64,000 bases of DNA from Secundilactobacillus mixtipabuli (GCF_002217925.1 NZ_BCMF01000006.1:124001-188000); one strand, 5' to 3'. Shown: positions 16,277 to 25,941, counted from the stretch's first letter. Notes: generated by a model not told the origin, from the letters alone. Numbers and translations: made by a program.

Positions 16277-19200
16277 GTGAAAAAATCCCGCTTTTTTAAC
16301 CGCGTTGAGAAATTCAACGGGACCTTCACCCAGCTGGAAGAGCACAATCGCCGCTGGGAGAAGCTGTACCGTCAACGCTGGGCTCATGACAAAGTTGTTC
16401 GGACAACTCACGGTGTAAACTGTACGGGTTCTTGTAGCTGGAATGTATATGTGAAGCAAGGGGTCATCACCTGGGAACATCAGGCAACTGACTATCCCGA
16501 GTGCGGCGCCAACATGCCTGGTTATGAACCTCGTGGGTGTCCTAGAGGGGCTAGTTTTTCGTGGTATGAATATAGCCCAGTTCGTATTAAGTATCCGTAT
16601 GTGCGTGGCAAATTATGGCGGCTATGGGTGGCAGCCAAAGAGCAGTACGACAACCCCATCGACGCTTGGGGCAGCATTGTTGAAGACCCTGAGAAGAGCG
16701 CGGCCTACAAATCCGCTCGCGGTCACGGCGGCATGGTCCGGGTTCACCGGCCAGAAGCCCTAGAACTGATTTCAGCCCAACTGCTGTATACGATTAAAAC
16801 TTATGGTCCTGACCGGATCGCTGGTTTTACGCCAATTCCAGCCATGTCCATGATGAGCTACGCGTCTGGGGCGCGGTTCATTTCATTGCTGGGTGGCGAA
16901 ATGCTGAGTTTCTACGACTGGTATGCCGACTTACCGCCTGCATCACCGCAGATCTGGGGCGAGCAAACCGACGTGCCGGAATCTGCTGACTGGTACAACA
17001 GCCAGTACATCATGATGTGGGGCTCAAACGTGCCGTTGACCCGGACGCCTGACGCGCACTTCATGACCGAAGCCCGCTACCACGGTGCTAAGATCGTGGC
17101 AGTTAGCCCAGACTACGCTGAAAACGTTAAATTTGCTGATAACTGGCTCGCACCAAATCCTGGTACCGATGCCGCTTTGGCACAGGGGATGACCCACGTG
17201 ATCCTCAACGAATACTATCAGGAAAAAGATGTGCCAGAATTCCGCAATTATGTCAAACAATATACTGATCTGCCATTCCTGATCACCTTGCAGCCGAGTG
17301 CCGCCAACAGTGATGATTACACGTCAGACCGTTTCGTGCGGATCTCCGACTTAACGGCTGACGCCATCGAAAACGGCGAGTGGAAACCGGTTGTCTACGA
17401 TGCCAACCAGCAAAAGATCGTGGTGCCAAACGGAACCATGGGTCAGCGCTGGGAAGCTGGCAAACAGTGGAACTTAACGCTGAAGGACGCTGATGGTAAC
17501 GACATCGATCCACAATTATCCATCGATGCCGAACAGCAGGTCACCGTTGATTTTCCAACCTTTAATAACCAGGGGAACGGCGTGCTGAAGCGCCATATCA
17601 ACGCCAAGAAGTTGACCTTCGCGGATGGCAGTGAACATCTCGTCACCACCGTTTTTGATCTCATGATGAGTCAGTACGGGATCAAACGGGATGACAATGA
17701 CGAACTGGCCGCTAAGGGTTACGACGATGCTGACAGCTTCTACACGCCAGCCTGGCAGGAAAAAGTCACCGGCGTTAAGCAGAGCCTCGTGGTTCAAATC
17801 GCCCGTGAATTTGCCCAAAATGCCCTTGAATCCGGCGGTAAAACCATGGTCATCATGGGTGCCGGGATCAACCACTGGTTCAACTCCGATATGACCTACC
17901 GTTCCATCATCAACAACTTGATGCTGTGCGGTTGCGAAGGCGTTCAAGGCGGCGGCTGGGCCCACTATGTTGGTCAAGAAAAATTACGGCCGCAAGAGGG
18001 CTGGGCAACCATTGCCTTTGCCAATGACTGGCAAAAGGGTGGCGCCCGTCAGCAAAACGGGACGTCCTTTTTCTACTTTGCTTCCGATCAATGGAAGTAC
18101 GATGAACTGGATAACAAAGCTTTGAAGTCACCGGTTGCTAAGTCGTCTCACAGCTACGATCACACGGCTGACTACAACGAGCTGGCCATTCGGCTGGGCT
18201 GGCTGCCATCATACCCGCAATTCGACCGCAGCAACCTGTCCTTTAGTGAACAGTACGGCACTACCGATGTGACTGAAATTGCTAAGAAAGTCGTTGAAGA
18301 ACTGAAAGCGGGAACATTGCATTTTGCCGCTGAAAATCCAGACGCTAAGCAGAACTCACCAAAGAGTCTATTCATCTGGCGGTCAAACCTCTTCACCTCA
18401 TCAGGGAAGGGCCAAGAATACTTCATGAAACATTTGCTAGGCACCGAAAACGGCTTGCTGGCGAAGACTAACGAACGCAATAAGCCGGAAGAAATGGTCT
18501 GGAACGACGAGACGATTACCGGTAAATTAGACCTGGTCATCGACATGGACTTTCGGATGGTGGCAACACCAATGTATTCCGATGTCATCTTGCCAGCTGC
18601 GACCTGGTACGAAAAAGAAGATCTGTCTTCAACTGATATGCACCCGTTCATTCACCCATTTAACGCGGCTATCAGCCCAATGTGGGAGTCTAAGAGTGAT
18701 TGGCAGCAGTTCAAGACGTTAGCGAAGACCTTCTCCAACATGGCCAAGAAGTACTACGACGAACCGCAATATGACTTGAAGACTCAGCCGCTAGGCCATG
18801 ACTCTAAAGGTGAAATCACTCAGCCAATGGGCGTTATCAAGGACTGGAAGAAGGGCGAGGTTGAACCGATCCCAGGCAAGACCATGCCTTCACTAGCCTT
18901 GATCAAACGGGATTACACCGCGGTTTACGATAAGTACGTTGCCTTAGGGCCTAACGCTCGGGGCAAGGTCGGTGGCTTAGGCTTCTCCTACGATGTTTCA
19001 CCTGAATATGATGAACTCAAAGACATGAACGGCACCTTCGATCAAGGGACTAACGCTGGCTGCCCACGGCTGGACGAGGACAAGAAGGTCTGTGAAGCCA
19101 TCCTGCATCTCTCAAGTAGCTCTAACGGTCACGTGGCCGTGAAGGCGTGGAAGAATGCCGAGGAAGTCACCGGCCAAAAGCTCAGTGATATTCCAGCGGG

Positions 19201-19951
19201 GCAAGCTGAAAAGCAGATGACCTTCAAGAGCATCACCGTTCAACCTGCCGAAGCCATTCCAACGCCGATCTTCACGTCATCGAAACACGACGGCGACCGC
19301 TACTCACCATTTACGGTGAACATTGAACGCTTGGTACCATTTAGAACGCTGACCGGTCGTCAGCAGTTCTTCTTGGATCACGAAATTTTCCAAGAATACG
19401 GCGAATCACTGGCCAGCTACAAGCCAACCTTGCCGCCGCAAGTCATGGGGCCAGCTGATACCAAGATCGCCCCAGCTGAAGACGGTCAGGAACTGACGTT
19501 GCGCTACATGACGCCTCATGGGAAGTGGAACATTCACACCATGTACTACGACAACCTGGAAATGCTGACGCTGTTCCGTGGTGGGCCAAACGTTTGGTTG
19601 AGCCCGGTAGACGCGGACAAGATCGGCATCAAGGATAACGACTGGCTGGAAATCTACAACCGTAACGGGGTCGTGACCTGCCGTGCCGTTGTTTCTCACC
19701 GGATGCCTGAAGGCTCCATGTACATGTATCACGCGCAGGATATGGAAATTCAAGAACCGCTCTCAAATATTACTGGTAACCGTGGGGGCTCGCACAACGC
19801 GCCAACTCAGATCCACATTAAGCCGACTCAAATGGTCGGTGGCTACGCGCAACTGAGTTACGGCTTCAACTACTACGGCCCGATCGGGAACCAACGGGAT
19901 CTGTACGTGAACGTTCGCAAGTTAAAGAAGGTGAACTGGAATGAAGATTAA
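16277..19951 (+). CDS. narG: Respiratory nitrate reductase alpha subunit NarG
   Basis: The catalytic subunit (1224 aa; E. coli NarG has 1247) reduces nitrate to nitrite at a bis-MGD centre. The N-terminus shows the FS0 cluster ligands His-x3-Cys-x3-Cys (HGVNCTGSC) and a further Cys in EPRGCPRG. The Mo-ligand Asp lies in ESADWYNS, followed by the typical MWGSNVPLTRTPDAH. No twin-arginine signal is present, so the enzyme faces the cytoplasm, as expected for Nar. The start is GTG with AAGGAGG 8 bases upstream. It overlaps narH by 11 bp and leads narGHJI. Confidence 0.97.
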   Translation: MKKSRFFNRVEKFNGTFTQLEEHNRRWEKLYRQRWAHDKVVRTTHGVNCTGSCSWNVYVKQGVITWEHQATDYPECGANMPGYEPRGCPRGASFSWYEYSPVRIKYPYVRGKLWRLWVAAKEQYDNPIDAWGSIVEDPEKSAAYKSARGHGGMVRVHRPEALELISAQLLYTIKTYGPDRIAGFTPIPAMSMMSYASGARFISLLGGEMLSFYDWYADLPPASPQIWGEQTDVPESADWYNSQYIMMWGSNVPLTRTPDAHFMTEARYHGAKIVAVSPDYAENVKFADNWLAPNPGTDAALAQGMTHVILNEYYQEKDVPEFRNYVKQYTDLPFLITLQPSAANSDDYTSDRFVRISDLTADAIENGEWKPVVYDANQQKIVVPNGTMGQRWEAGKQWNLTLKDADGNDIDPQLSIDAEQQVTVDFPTFNNQGNGVLKRHINAKKLTFADGSEHLVTTVFDLMMSQYGIKRDDNDELAAKGYDDADSFYTPAWQEKVTGVKQSLVVQIAREFAQNALESGGKTMVIMGAGINHWFNSDMTYRSIINNLMLCGCEGVQGGGWAHYVGQEKLRPQEGWATIAFANDWQKGGARQQNGTSFFYFASDQWKYDELDNKALKSPVAKSSHSYDHTADYNELAIRLGWLPSYPQFDRSNLSFSEQYGTTDVTEIAKKVVEELKAGTLHFAAENPDAKQNSPKSLFIWRSNLFTSSGKGQEYFMKHLLGTENGLLAKTNERNKPEEMVWNDETITGKLDLVIDMDFRMVATPMYSDVILPAATWYEKEDLSSTDMHPFIHPFNAAISPMWESKSDWQQFKTLAKTFSNMAKKYYDEPQYDLKTQPLGHDSKGEITQPMGVIKDWKKGEVEPIPGKTMPSLALIKRDYTAVYDKYVALGPNARGKVGGLGFSYDVSPEYDELKDMNGTFDQGTNAGCPRLDEDKKVCEAILHLSSSSNGHVAVKAWKNAEEVTGQKLSDIPAGQAEKQMTFKSITVQPAEAIPTPIFTSSKHDGDRYSPFTVNIERLVPFRTLTGRQQFFLDHEIFQEYGESLASYKPTLPPQVMGPADTKIAPAEDGQELTLRYMTPHGKWNIHTMYYDNLEMLTLFRGGPNVWLSPVDADKIGIKDNDWLEIYNRNGVVTCRAVVSHRMPEGSMYMYHAQDMEIQEPLSNITGNRGGSHNAPTQIHIKPTQMVGGYAQLSYGFNYYGPIGNQRDLYVNVRKLKKVNWNED

Positions 19952-21500
19952 AGCCCAAATCGGAATGGTGCTGAACCTGGATAAATGTATCGGGTGCCAC
20001 ACCTGTTCCGTGACGTGTAAAAATACTTGGACCAATCGTCCAGGTGCTGAATATATGTGGTTTAACAACGTTGAAACCAAGCCTGGCGTGGGTTACCCCA
20101 AACGCTGGGAAGACGAAGGCCACTACAAGGGTGGTTGGGAACTGAACAGTAAGGGGAAACTGCAGCTGAAAGCCGGCAATAAGATCAACAAGGTCGGCCT
20201 CGGTAAGATTTTCTGGAATCCTGACATGCCTGAACTGGATGACTACTACGAACCTTGGACTTACGATTACCAAACCCTGTTTGGCAAGGAACGCAAGCAC
20301 CAGCCAGTTGCCCGTGCGAAGTCACAGATCACCGGCCTGAACATGGACCTGAAAACGGGTCCTAACTGGGACGATGACTTGGCCGGTTCGCCTGAATACT
20401 TCAAGCAGGACCCCAACATGGATAAGATTGAAACGGACATCAAGGCTAACTTTGAATCAGCTTTCATGATGTATCTGCCACGTCTGTGCGAACACTGTTT
20501 GAACGCGCCATGTGTGGCATCATGTCCATCCGGTGCCATGTACAAGCGTGACGAAGACGGTATCGTTCTGGTCGACCAAGAACGCTGCCGCGGCTGGCGT
20601 TTCTGCATGACCGGCTGCCCGTACAAGAAGGTCTACTTCAACTGGAAGACCAACAAAGCCGAAAAATGCACGTTCTGCTACCCACGAATCGAAGAAGGCG
20701 AACCAACTGTCTGCTCCGAAACCTGTGTGGGCCGGATCCGTTACATTGGCGCCATGCTGTATGATGCAGACAAGGTGGAAGCAGCTGCGGAAACTGAGGA
20801 TGAAAGCAAGCTCTACGAAGCACAACTAGGCCTCTTCTTGGATCCCAACGATCCCGAAGTGGTTGAACAGGCCTTAGCGGATGGCATCACCGAGGAAATG
20901 ATCGATGCCGCTCAGAAGTCACCAATTTACAAGATGGCCGTGGAAGAAAAGATTGCCTTCCCATTGCATCCCGAATACCGGACAATGCCAATGGTTTGGT
21001 ACATCCCACCGCTATCACCGATCATGAGCTACTTTGAAGGCCGTGATTCCATCAAGAATCCTGACATGATTTTCCCAGGGATCGATGAAATGCGGGTACC
21101 CGTGGACTACCTGGCCAGCCTCTTGACCGGTGGTAACGTGGATGCCATCAAGTACGCCTTGTACAAATTAGCGATGATGCGCTTATACATGCGGGCGCAA
21201 ACCAGCGGTAAGGATTTTGATACGTCTAAATTGGAGCGGGTCGGTTTGACCGAAAATACCGCTACCAGCCTGTACCGCTTGCTGGCCATTGCTAAGTACG
21301 AAGACCGTTTCGTGATTCCAAAGAGTCACAAGGAACAGTTCGAAGACGTTCAAAGTGAACAGGGCGGCTTAGGCTACGACGAATGTGAAGGCTGCTCATT
21401 AGCACCGCAGCACGGTTCGATGTTCAAGAAGGCGGAAGCTGGCGAATCGACTAACCAGATTTACGCAGAAAGTTTCTATGGGGGGATTTGGCGTGATTAA
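19941..21500 (+). CDS. narH: Respiratory nitrate reductase beta subunit NarH
   Basis: A 519-aa Fe-S electron-transfer subunit linking NarI haem to NarG. Four cysteine groups are visible: CIGCHTCSVTC near the N-terminus, CEHCLNAPCVASCP, CRGWRFCMTGCP (Trp replaces a Cys, the mark of the [3Fe-4S] cluster) and CTFCYP...CSETC. The length matches NarH. It overlaps narG and narJ, indicating tight coupling. Confidence 0.97.
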   Translation: MKIKAQIGMVLNLDKCIGCHTCSVTCKNTWTNRPGAEYMWFNNVETKPGVGYPKRWEDEGHYKGGWELNSKGKLQLKAGNKINKVGLGKIFWNPDMPELDDYYEPWTYDYQTLFGKERKHQPVARAKSQITGLNMDLKTGPNWDDDLAGSPEYFKQDPNMDKIETDIKANFESAFMMYLPRLCEHCLNAPCVASCPSGAMYKRDEDGIVLVDQERCRGWRFCMTGCPYKKVYFNWKTNKAEKCTFCYPRIEEGEPTVCSETCVGRIRYIGAMLYDADKVEAAAETEDESKLYEAQLGLFLDPNDPEVVEQALADGITEEMIDAAQKSPIYKMAVEEKIAFPLHPEYRTMPMVWYIPPLSPIMSYFEGRDSIKNPDMIFPGIDEMRVPVDYLASLLTGGNVDAIKYALYKLAMMRLYMRAQTSGKDFDTSKLERVGLTENTATSLYRLLAIAKYEDRFVIPKSHKEQFEDVQSEQGGLGYDECEGCSLAPQHGSMFKKAEAGESTNQIYAESFYGGIWRD

Positions 21501-22065
21501 TTTTAAACAATTACATGCGCTTTCCGATGCCTTCGTGGACCTTTCCCGGTTCATCGATTATCCAGATGAAGACACCTTCAGCGATGAAGCCTACGTGGAC
21601 TTCGTCAAGAACTATCCGGAAACCGCGCAGAAGCAAAAACTGCTGGCAGCCGTGGACGATATGCGGCAAGAAGACCTGCTGCAGCAACAAGCCCACTATT
21701 CGAATTTATTTGAAATGAACAAGCGTTACACCTTATACATGAGCTACTACAAGATGACCGATTCCCGGGAACGGGGGACGATTTTGGCCAAGCTGAAGAT
21801 GCTCTATGAGATGTTTGGTGTGACCATTGAGGGTAACGAGTTGGCTGATTTTCTGCCGATGCTGCTGGAGTTCTTAGCCTTTGGCAGTTTTGACGGCGAT
21901 GAGCGCCGCCAGGATCTGAAGCTGGCTTTTCAAGTGATTGAAGACGGCACCTATGAATTATTGAAAAACGCGGCTGGCGATATTGAAGATCCGTACTTCC
22001 GGATGATTCAAGTGATTCGTGAAGAATTGCGCAGCTGTGTCGAGATGGAGGTGGCCTCCAAATGA
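21493..22065 (+). CDS. narJ: Nitrate reductase assembly chaperone NarJ
   Basis: A NarJ/TorD-family helical chaperone that helps insert the Mo cofactor into NarG; it is not part of the final enzyme. I start at GTG 21493 (190 aa), which follows a GGGGGA site; an in-frame ATG at 21478 is possible but poorly spaced. Family features are YVDFVKNYPE, the GVTIEGNELADFLPMLLEFLA region and a conserved acidic C-terminal part. It overlaps narH by 8 bp and narI by 4 bp. Confidence 0.93.
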   Translation: MINFKQLHALSDAFVDLSRFIDYPDEDTFSDEAYVDFVKNYPETAQKQKLLAAVDDMRQEDLLQQQAHYSNLFEMNKRYTLYMSYYKMTDSRERGTILAKLKMLYEMFGVTIEGNELADFLPMLLEFLAFGSFDGDERRQDLKLAFQVIEDGTYELLKNAAGDIEDPYFRMIQVIREELRSCVEMEVASK

Positions 22066-22751
22066 GTAATTTTGGTTCAATCCTGTTGTGGGTAATCTAC
22101 CCATACGTGATGCTGTTGTCGTTCGTGTTCGGGACAATCATTCGGTTTGGCTGGTTTAGAGCGGGGATTACCGCCGTCTCCAGTGAAATGCTGGAAAAGC
22201 GTAAGCTGATGGTGGGAAGTCTGCTCTTCCACGTGGGAATTATTTTAGCGTTCTTCGGGCATATCCTAGGGATTTTAATTCCCAAAACGTGGACCGCGTT
22301 TTTCGGGATTTCGGATGAAATGTATCACTTGTTTGGTTCCCTGATGATGGGGACTGGGGCTGGCTTGCTGGCGTTAGCCGGAATGACTATTCTGACGTAC
22401 CGCCGTTTTACCAACGCTAGGGTGTTTCTCACCAGTTCTTGGAGTGATCTGATCGTCAACGTGGCGCTATTGATCACCATCATCTTAGGGCTGGCATCGA
22501 CGTTATCCAGTCCGTTTTTACCGAACTTTGATTACCGGTCAACCTTGTCAGTCTGGGCAAGATCGCTGTTCTATCTGCAACCAAAGTGGCAGCTGATGGC
22601 CAATGTGCCGTGGATCTATAAGATTCACGTGATCTGTGGCTTCGCCATCTTCGGCTTCTTCCCGTATACGAGGCTGATCCACGCACTGACGCTGCCGTGG
22701 CAGTACATTTTCCGTCGGTATATTGTGTATAGGAGAAAACCCAGAGTGTGA
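22062..22751 (+). CDS. narI: Respiratory nitrate reductase gamma subunit NarI
   Basis: A 229-aa membrane cytochrome b subunit that takes electrons from menaquinol. About five transmembrane segments are evident. The haem-ligand histidines fall in the expected places: two in helix II (FHVGIILAFFGHILG) and two in helix V (HVICGFAIFGFFPYTRLIH). Lactobacilli lack haem and menaquinone synthesis as a rule, and none is encoded in this window, so activity probably needs external haem and quinone. The stop codon lies inside the outer stem of a long palindrome. Confidence 0.96.
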   Translation: MSNFGSILLWVIYPYVMLLSFVFGTIIRFGWFRAGITAVSSEMLEKRKLMVGSLLFHVGIILAFFGHILGILIPKTWTAFFGISDEMYHLFGSLMMGTGAGLLALAGMTILTYRRFTNARVFLTSSWSDLIVNVALLITIILGLASTLSSPFLPNFDYRSTLSVWARSLFYLQPKWQLMANVPWIYKIHVICGFAIFGFFPYTRLIHALTLPWQYIFRRYIVYRRKPRV

Positions 22752-22858
22752 AAAAATCGGTTAGCTCCTAGAACCTAAGTAAAGAACGCCGTCAATTCCC
22801 GAACTTGGAATTGATGGCGTTCTTTGCTTAGGTGGCAGGGAGCTGATTTTTTTCACAC
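22746..22858. repeat. 113-nt CGAACTT-tipped palindrome after narI (likely terminator)
   Basis: Stacked stems: GTGTG/CACAC plus an A/T-rich extension, AGCTCC/GGAGCT, ACCTAAG/CTTAGGT, the 10-bp AAAGAACGCC/GGCGTTCTTT, a G-T pair, and TCAATTCC/GGAATTGA closing the loop CGAACTT (22800-22806). It overlaps the narI stop codon and probably ends the nar transcript. Its loop and G-T position recur at 36.5 kb. Confidence 0.85.
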
Positions 22859-22877
22859 GTTTCGGCTATGTAAGAGC

Positions 22878-22924
22878 AAAAGAGTGCCGTTAATTCCCAA
22901 TTTGTGGAATTAATGGCACTTTTA
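22878..22924. repeat. Shorter palindrome of the same design
   Basis: AGTGCC/GGCACT, a G-T pair, and TTAATTCC/GGAATTAA around the loop CAATTTGT, with A- and T-runs at the ends. The layout (GCC, G-T, AT-rich stem, loop) matches the preceding element with a changed loop. It could also terminate transcription. Confidence 0.75.
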
Positions 22925-22927
22925 ATA

Positions 22928-23096
22928 TGAAACATACTTCAAACATCGAGAAATAGTAAAAAATTGGAAGTATACTTCAAAAAATCGGAAAATATCAAAA
23001 AATTGGAAGTATGATTCATAAAATCATGAAATATCGGAAAATTTGAAGTATACTTCATAAAATCCAAAAATATCAAAAAATTGGAAGTATACTTCC
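22928..23096. repeat. Five-unit tandem array of a GAAGTATACTTC dyad
   Basis: A 12-14-bp dyad recurs at 22928, 22965, 23004, 23044 and 23082, a period of 37-40 bp. Units 2, 4 and 5 contain the perfect palindrome GAAGTATACTTC; units 1 (GAAACATACTTC) and 3 (GAAGTATGATTC) are degenerate. The A/T-rich spacers are also similar, with a recurring AAATATC. No gene overlaps it. Possible roles are an operator cluster for the pox gene, iteron-like sites, or a decayed element. Confidence 0.85.
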
Positions 23097-23192
23097 AACT
23101 GCCCAGAACCCCCATTTAATCCGAATCCTCACCCATAAAACCATTGCATCCCTCATCCTTACAACTAAAACTACTTTACCAAGTCAAGTTAA

Positions 23193-23221
23193 TTGATATT
23201 AAATCACAAATCACTTATGAT
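23193..23221 (+). promoter_or_regulatory. Candidate promoter of the pyruvate oxidase gene
   Basis: TTGATA (23193) and TATGAT (23216) are spaced by 17 bp, 50-60 bp upstream of the GGAGGAGG ribosome site, with the dyad array ~100 bp further upstream. Confidence 0.6.
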
Positions 23222-23287
23222 AATGGCGCTTAAAAGGTTAAACAAAAAGTGATGTGACGATATCTTTTTTTGGAGGAGGAAACAGCA

Positions 23288-25042
23288 ATGGCAGAGACCA
23301 TTAATTCGGGTGTTGCAGCCCTAAAGACGTTGGAAAGTTGGCACGTTGATCACATCTACGGGATTCCCGGTGGGACGATCAACAATTTGATGTATGCGTT
23401 AGACAAGGAGCAGGAACGAATCAAGTACATCCACGTTCGCCACGAAGAAGTGGGGGCTTTGGCGGCGGTGGCTGATACGAAGTTAACGGGGCATATCGGG
23501 GTTGCGTTCGGTTCAGCGGGACCCGGCGCGACACATTTATATCAAGGCGCGTATGACGCCATGGCAGATAAGGTGCCAGTCCTCTTTTTGATTGGTCAAA
23601 ATCCGCAGGCGTTGATGAACCAAGATTTCTTCCAGGAATTCGATGAGGATCCATGGTTCAATGATCCTGGCGTATATGCCAGAACGGTGACTACCGCTGA
23701 GAGTTTACCGCACGTGATCGATGAAGCGATTCGACGGGCGTTTGCACAGCACGGACCAGCCTTCGTGACGATTCCTAATGACTTGGCCAATAAGCCGATC
23801 CCAGCTGACGGTTACTACAGTTCGGCTGCCAACTTCGCCCGGCCAAAGTTAGCTGATCCAGATGATGATTTGATCAAACAGGTGCTGGTACTGCTGAAAG
23901 AAGCGCAGAAACCGCTGCTGTACGTTGGTCAGGGTGCTATCGGTGCGGCTGATGAAGTGACCACTTTTGCTAAGAAGTTCCAGACACCAGTCATTACCAC
24001 CGCGCTGGGCAAGGAAATCATTCCGTACGAGTTTGAATCACTGCTGGGTTCGGCAGCCCGGGTGGCCTCTAAGCCAGCCAATGAGGCGTTACCGGAAACC
24101 GATTTGATCCTCTTTGTGGGTTCCAACTACCCGTTTGCGGAATCAATGTTCAAACCCAGGATAAGATTTGTTCAAATCGATACCAATCCGCAGATCCTCG
24201 GGAAACGGCACCACACGGATGTGGCGATTTTAGCGGATGCCAAACGGACCCTGCAGCTGCTGATCGACCAGGGTGATGACGCGCCCGCTTCACCATGGTA
24301 CGCGGCTAACGTCGCCAACGTGGCGAACTGGCACCAGTACAACGAGGACATGATGAACCGGGCCGAGGGTGACCTGCGATTTGAACCGGCGTTTAAGGAA
24401 ATTAACCGCATCGCAACGGATGACGCGGTCTTCTCCATCGATGTGGGTGACGTGACGCAAAACGCGGTTCGGCTGTTAAAGGTCAACGGTAAGCAGCCTT
24501 GGATCACTTCCGGGTTATTTGCTACTATGGGTGTTGGCTTGCCAGGATCCATCGCCGCTTCGCTGGACTTCCCGCAACGGCAAGTCTTCAACCTGGTGGG
24601 TGACGGCGCCGCTGCCATGGTCATGCAGGATCTGGCGACCCAGGTAACCTATGGTCTGCCCGTAATCAACGTCGTCTTCACCAACCTCGCGTTGGGCTAC
24701 ATTGAAGATGAGCAGGAAGACGACGGGCAGGAATGGTTTGGTATCGACCTGCCAAAGACTGATTTCGCTCAAGTTGCTGAAGCACAAGGGCTTACCGGAA
24801 TAACAGTAACCAAGATCAGCGAAGTGCCAAACGCCTTTGACCAAGCGCTGAAGATTCAGCAATCTGGCAAACCGGTCCTGATCGATATTCGCATGACGAA
24901 CGAGCGGCCAATTCCGGTTGAAAAATTAACCTTGGATCCGGATAAGTTTGACGCTGACACAATTGCTGCCTTTAAGAAGCGTTACTACGCTGACGATTTG
25001 GAGCCACTCAGTAAGTATCTCAAACAGTACAGTGTTGAATAA
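23288..25042 (+). CDS. pox: Pyruvate oxidase (ThDP- and FAD-dependent)
   Basis: Converts pyruvate, phosphate and O2 to acetyl-phosphate, CO2 and H2O2. The start is ATG 23288 behind GGAGGAGG (584 aa; L. plantarum Pox has about 600). Evidence: N-terminal ThDP domain with the catalytic Glu in RHEEVGALAA, the FGSAGPGATHL loop, a central FAD domain, and the C-terminal ThDP/Mg motif GDGAAAMVMQ...NLAL. The gene is monocistronic. A menaquinone-reducing PoxB of the E. coli type is less likely, as the C-terminal membrane-binding helix is absent. Confidence 0.9.
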   Translation: MAETINSGVAALKTLESWHVDHIYGIPGGTINNLMYALDKEQERIKYIHVRHEEVGALAAVADTKLTGHIGVAFGSAGPGATHLYQGAYDAMADKVPVLFLIGQNPQALMNQDFFQEFDEDPWFNDPGVYARTVTTAESLPHVIDEAIRRAFAQHGPAFVTIPNDLANKPIPADGYYSSAANFARPKLADPDDDLIKQVLVLLKEAQKPLLYVGQGAIGAADEVTTFAKKFQTPVITTALGKEIIPYEFESLLGSAARVASKPANEALPETDLILFVGSNYPFAESMFKPRIRFVQIDTNPQILGKRHHTDVAILADAKRTLQLLIDQGDDAPASPWYAANVANVANWHQYNEDMMNRAEGDLRFEPAFKEINRIATDDAVFSIDVGDVTQNAVRLLKVNGKQPWITSGLFATMGVGLPGSIAASLDFPQRQVFNLVGDGAAAMVMQDLATQVTYGLPVINVVFTNLALGYIEDEQEDDGQEWFGIDLPKTDFAQVAEAQGLTGITVTKISEVPNAFDQALKIQQSGKPVLIDIRMTNERPIPVEKLTLDPDKFDADTIAAFKKRYYADDLEPLSKYLKQYSVE

Positions 25043-25095
25043 TTGCATACTACAAATATTAGATTGATTAACTCTTACAGCATACAACTATTAGT

Positions 25096-25130
25096 CCGTC
25101 AAAACGATTAACGTCGTTTTGACGGTTTTT
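25096..25130 (+). terminator. Terminator of pox
   Basis: CCGTCAAAACG / CGTTTTGACGG, 8-nt loop, then five T. Confidence 0.9.
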
Positions 25131-25259
25131 GTTATCTTAAATCACCATTTTTACTAAGTGAAAAACATTTCAAATTCCACCTATGTAGAAGCTGAAAGTT
25201 ATGCTATAGTTTCAATGTAGTAGTAGGTTGACAGTGACAAATTTTCTTAGGGGGATTCA

Positions 25260-25928
25260 ATGATGAAAAACAAGGCGTTATTAGGAACATTGGCAGTCGC
25301 TTTTGGACTTTTCGGCGGTGTCTTACTTAGCCAGCCAGCAACGGCGCAGGCTTCTTCAACTTTTTCGCGCTCGACGCTTAATAATCCAACCGGTTATTAC
25401 TATACGAACAAGGGCCAGTACGCATTTCGCTGGGCCAGCTTGAAACGCAGCGGCAAGACGTATCACTTCATTAGTATGGCGAACTTTAAAAACGGGACGG
25501 TTTACACTGGTGGTATCTCACGTTACGAGATCAGCCGGAACCGGCGGACGTTCACGACGACTTTCAAGTTGTATTCCAACGCTGGTAACCTCAGCTCGGC
25601 AACCTATAAGTTTGGCCTATATAAGCTCAGTACGTCCAAGTACCGTGTGAAGCAGTATTCGTACAAGGCTGGTAAGCTATTAAGCAATAAGGGCACAACT
25701 TATAGCATTACCCGGACCACCAAGAATCCGTTCTCACGGATGTTCGATGCATACACCAAGCAGGATCTGACTAACCAAGTCACAAACGCCCTGCAAAAGC
25801 GTTATGAAGATGGGTATACCTCTGTTGACCCAGACAGCACAGATGGTCAAAAAGCCATCTACACCGGCGTTCACACTGGTTACACATACATTAAAGATGC
25901 GTTTAGTTTAAAGGATATCAATAAATAG
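25260..25928 (+). CDS. Secreted protein of unknown function
   Basis: A 222-aa protein with a clear Sec signal peptide: MMKNK, a hydrophobic core (LLGTLAVAFGLFGGVLL) and an AxA-type cleavage site (ATAQA/SS) around residue 31. The mature part is basic, rich in Tyr, Ser, Thr and Lys, with beta-type repeats of the form Y-KxGKLLSNKGTTY. No anchor motif is present, so it is likely released or bound loosely to the wall. I do not recognise a family. The gene is monocistronic, with a GGGGG ribosome site and its own terminator. Confidence 0.8.
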   Translation: MMKNKALLGTLAVAFGLFGGVLLSQPATAQASSTFSRSTLNNPTGYYYTNKGQYAFRWASLKRSGKTYHFISMANFKNGTVYTGGISRYEISRNRRTFTTTFKLYSNAGNLSSATYKFGLYKLSTSKYRVKQYSYKAGKLLSNKGTTYSITRTTKNPFSRMFDAYTKQDLTNQVTNALQKRYEDGYTSVDPDSTDGQKAIYTGVHTGYTYIKDAFSLKDINK

Positions 25929-25941
25929 ATACTTAAACTCA

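Noticed and set aside
19406-19753. Antisense open frames inside narG, narH, polC and proS
   Set aside because: Several long frames lie opposite these genes, but they follow from the codon bias of the sense strand and lack ribosome sites and recognisable domains.
22928-23096. CRISPR array
   Set aside because: The repeats are only ~12-14 bp, the spacers resemble one another and are AT-rich, and no cas gene is near.
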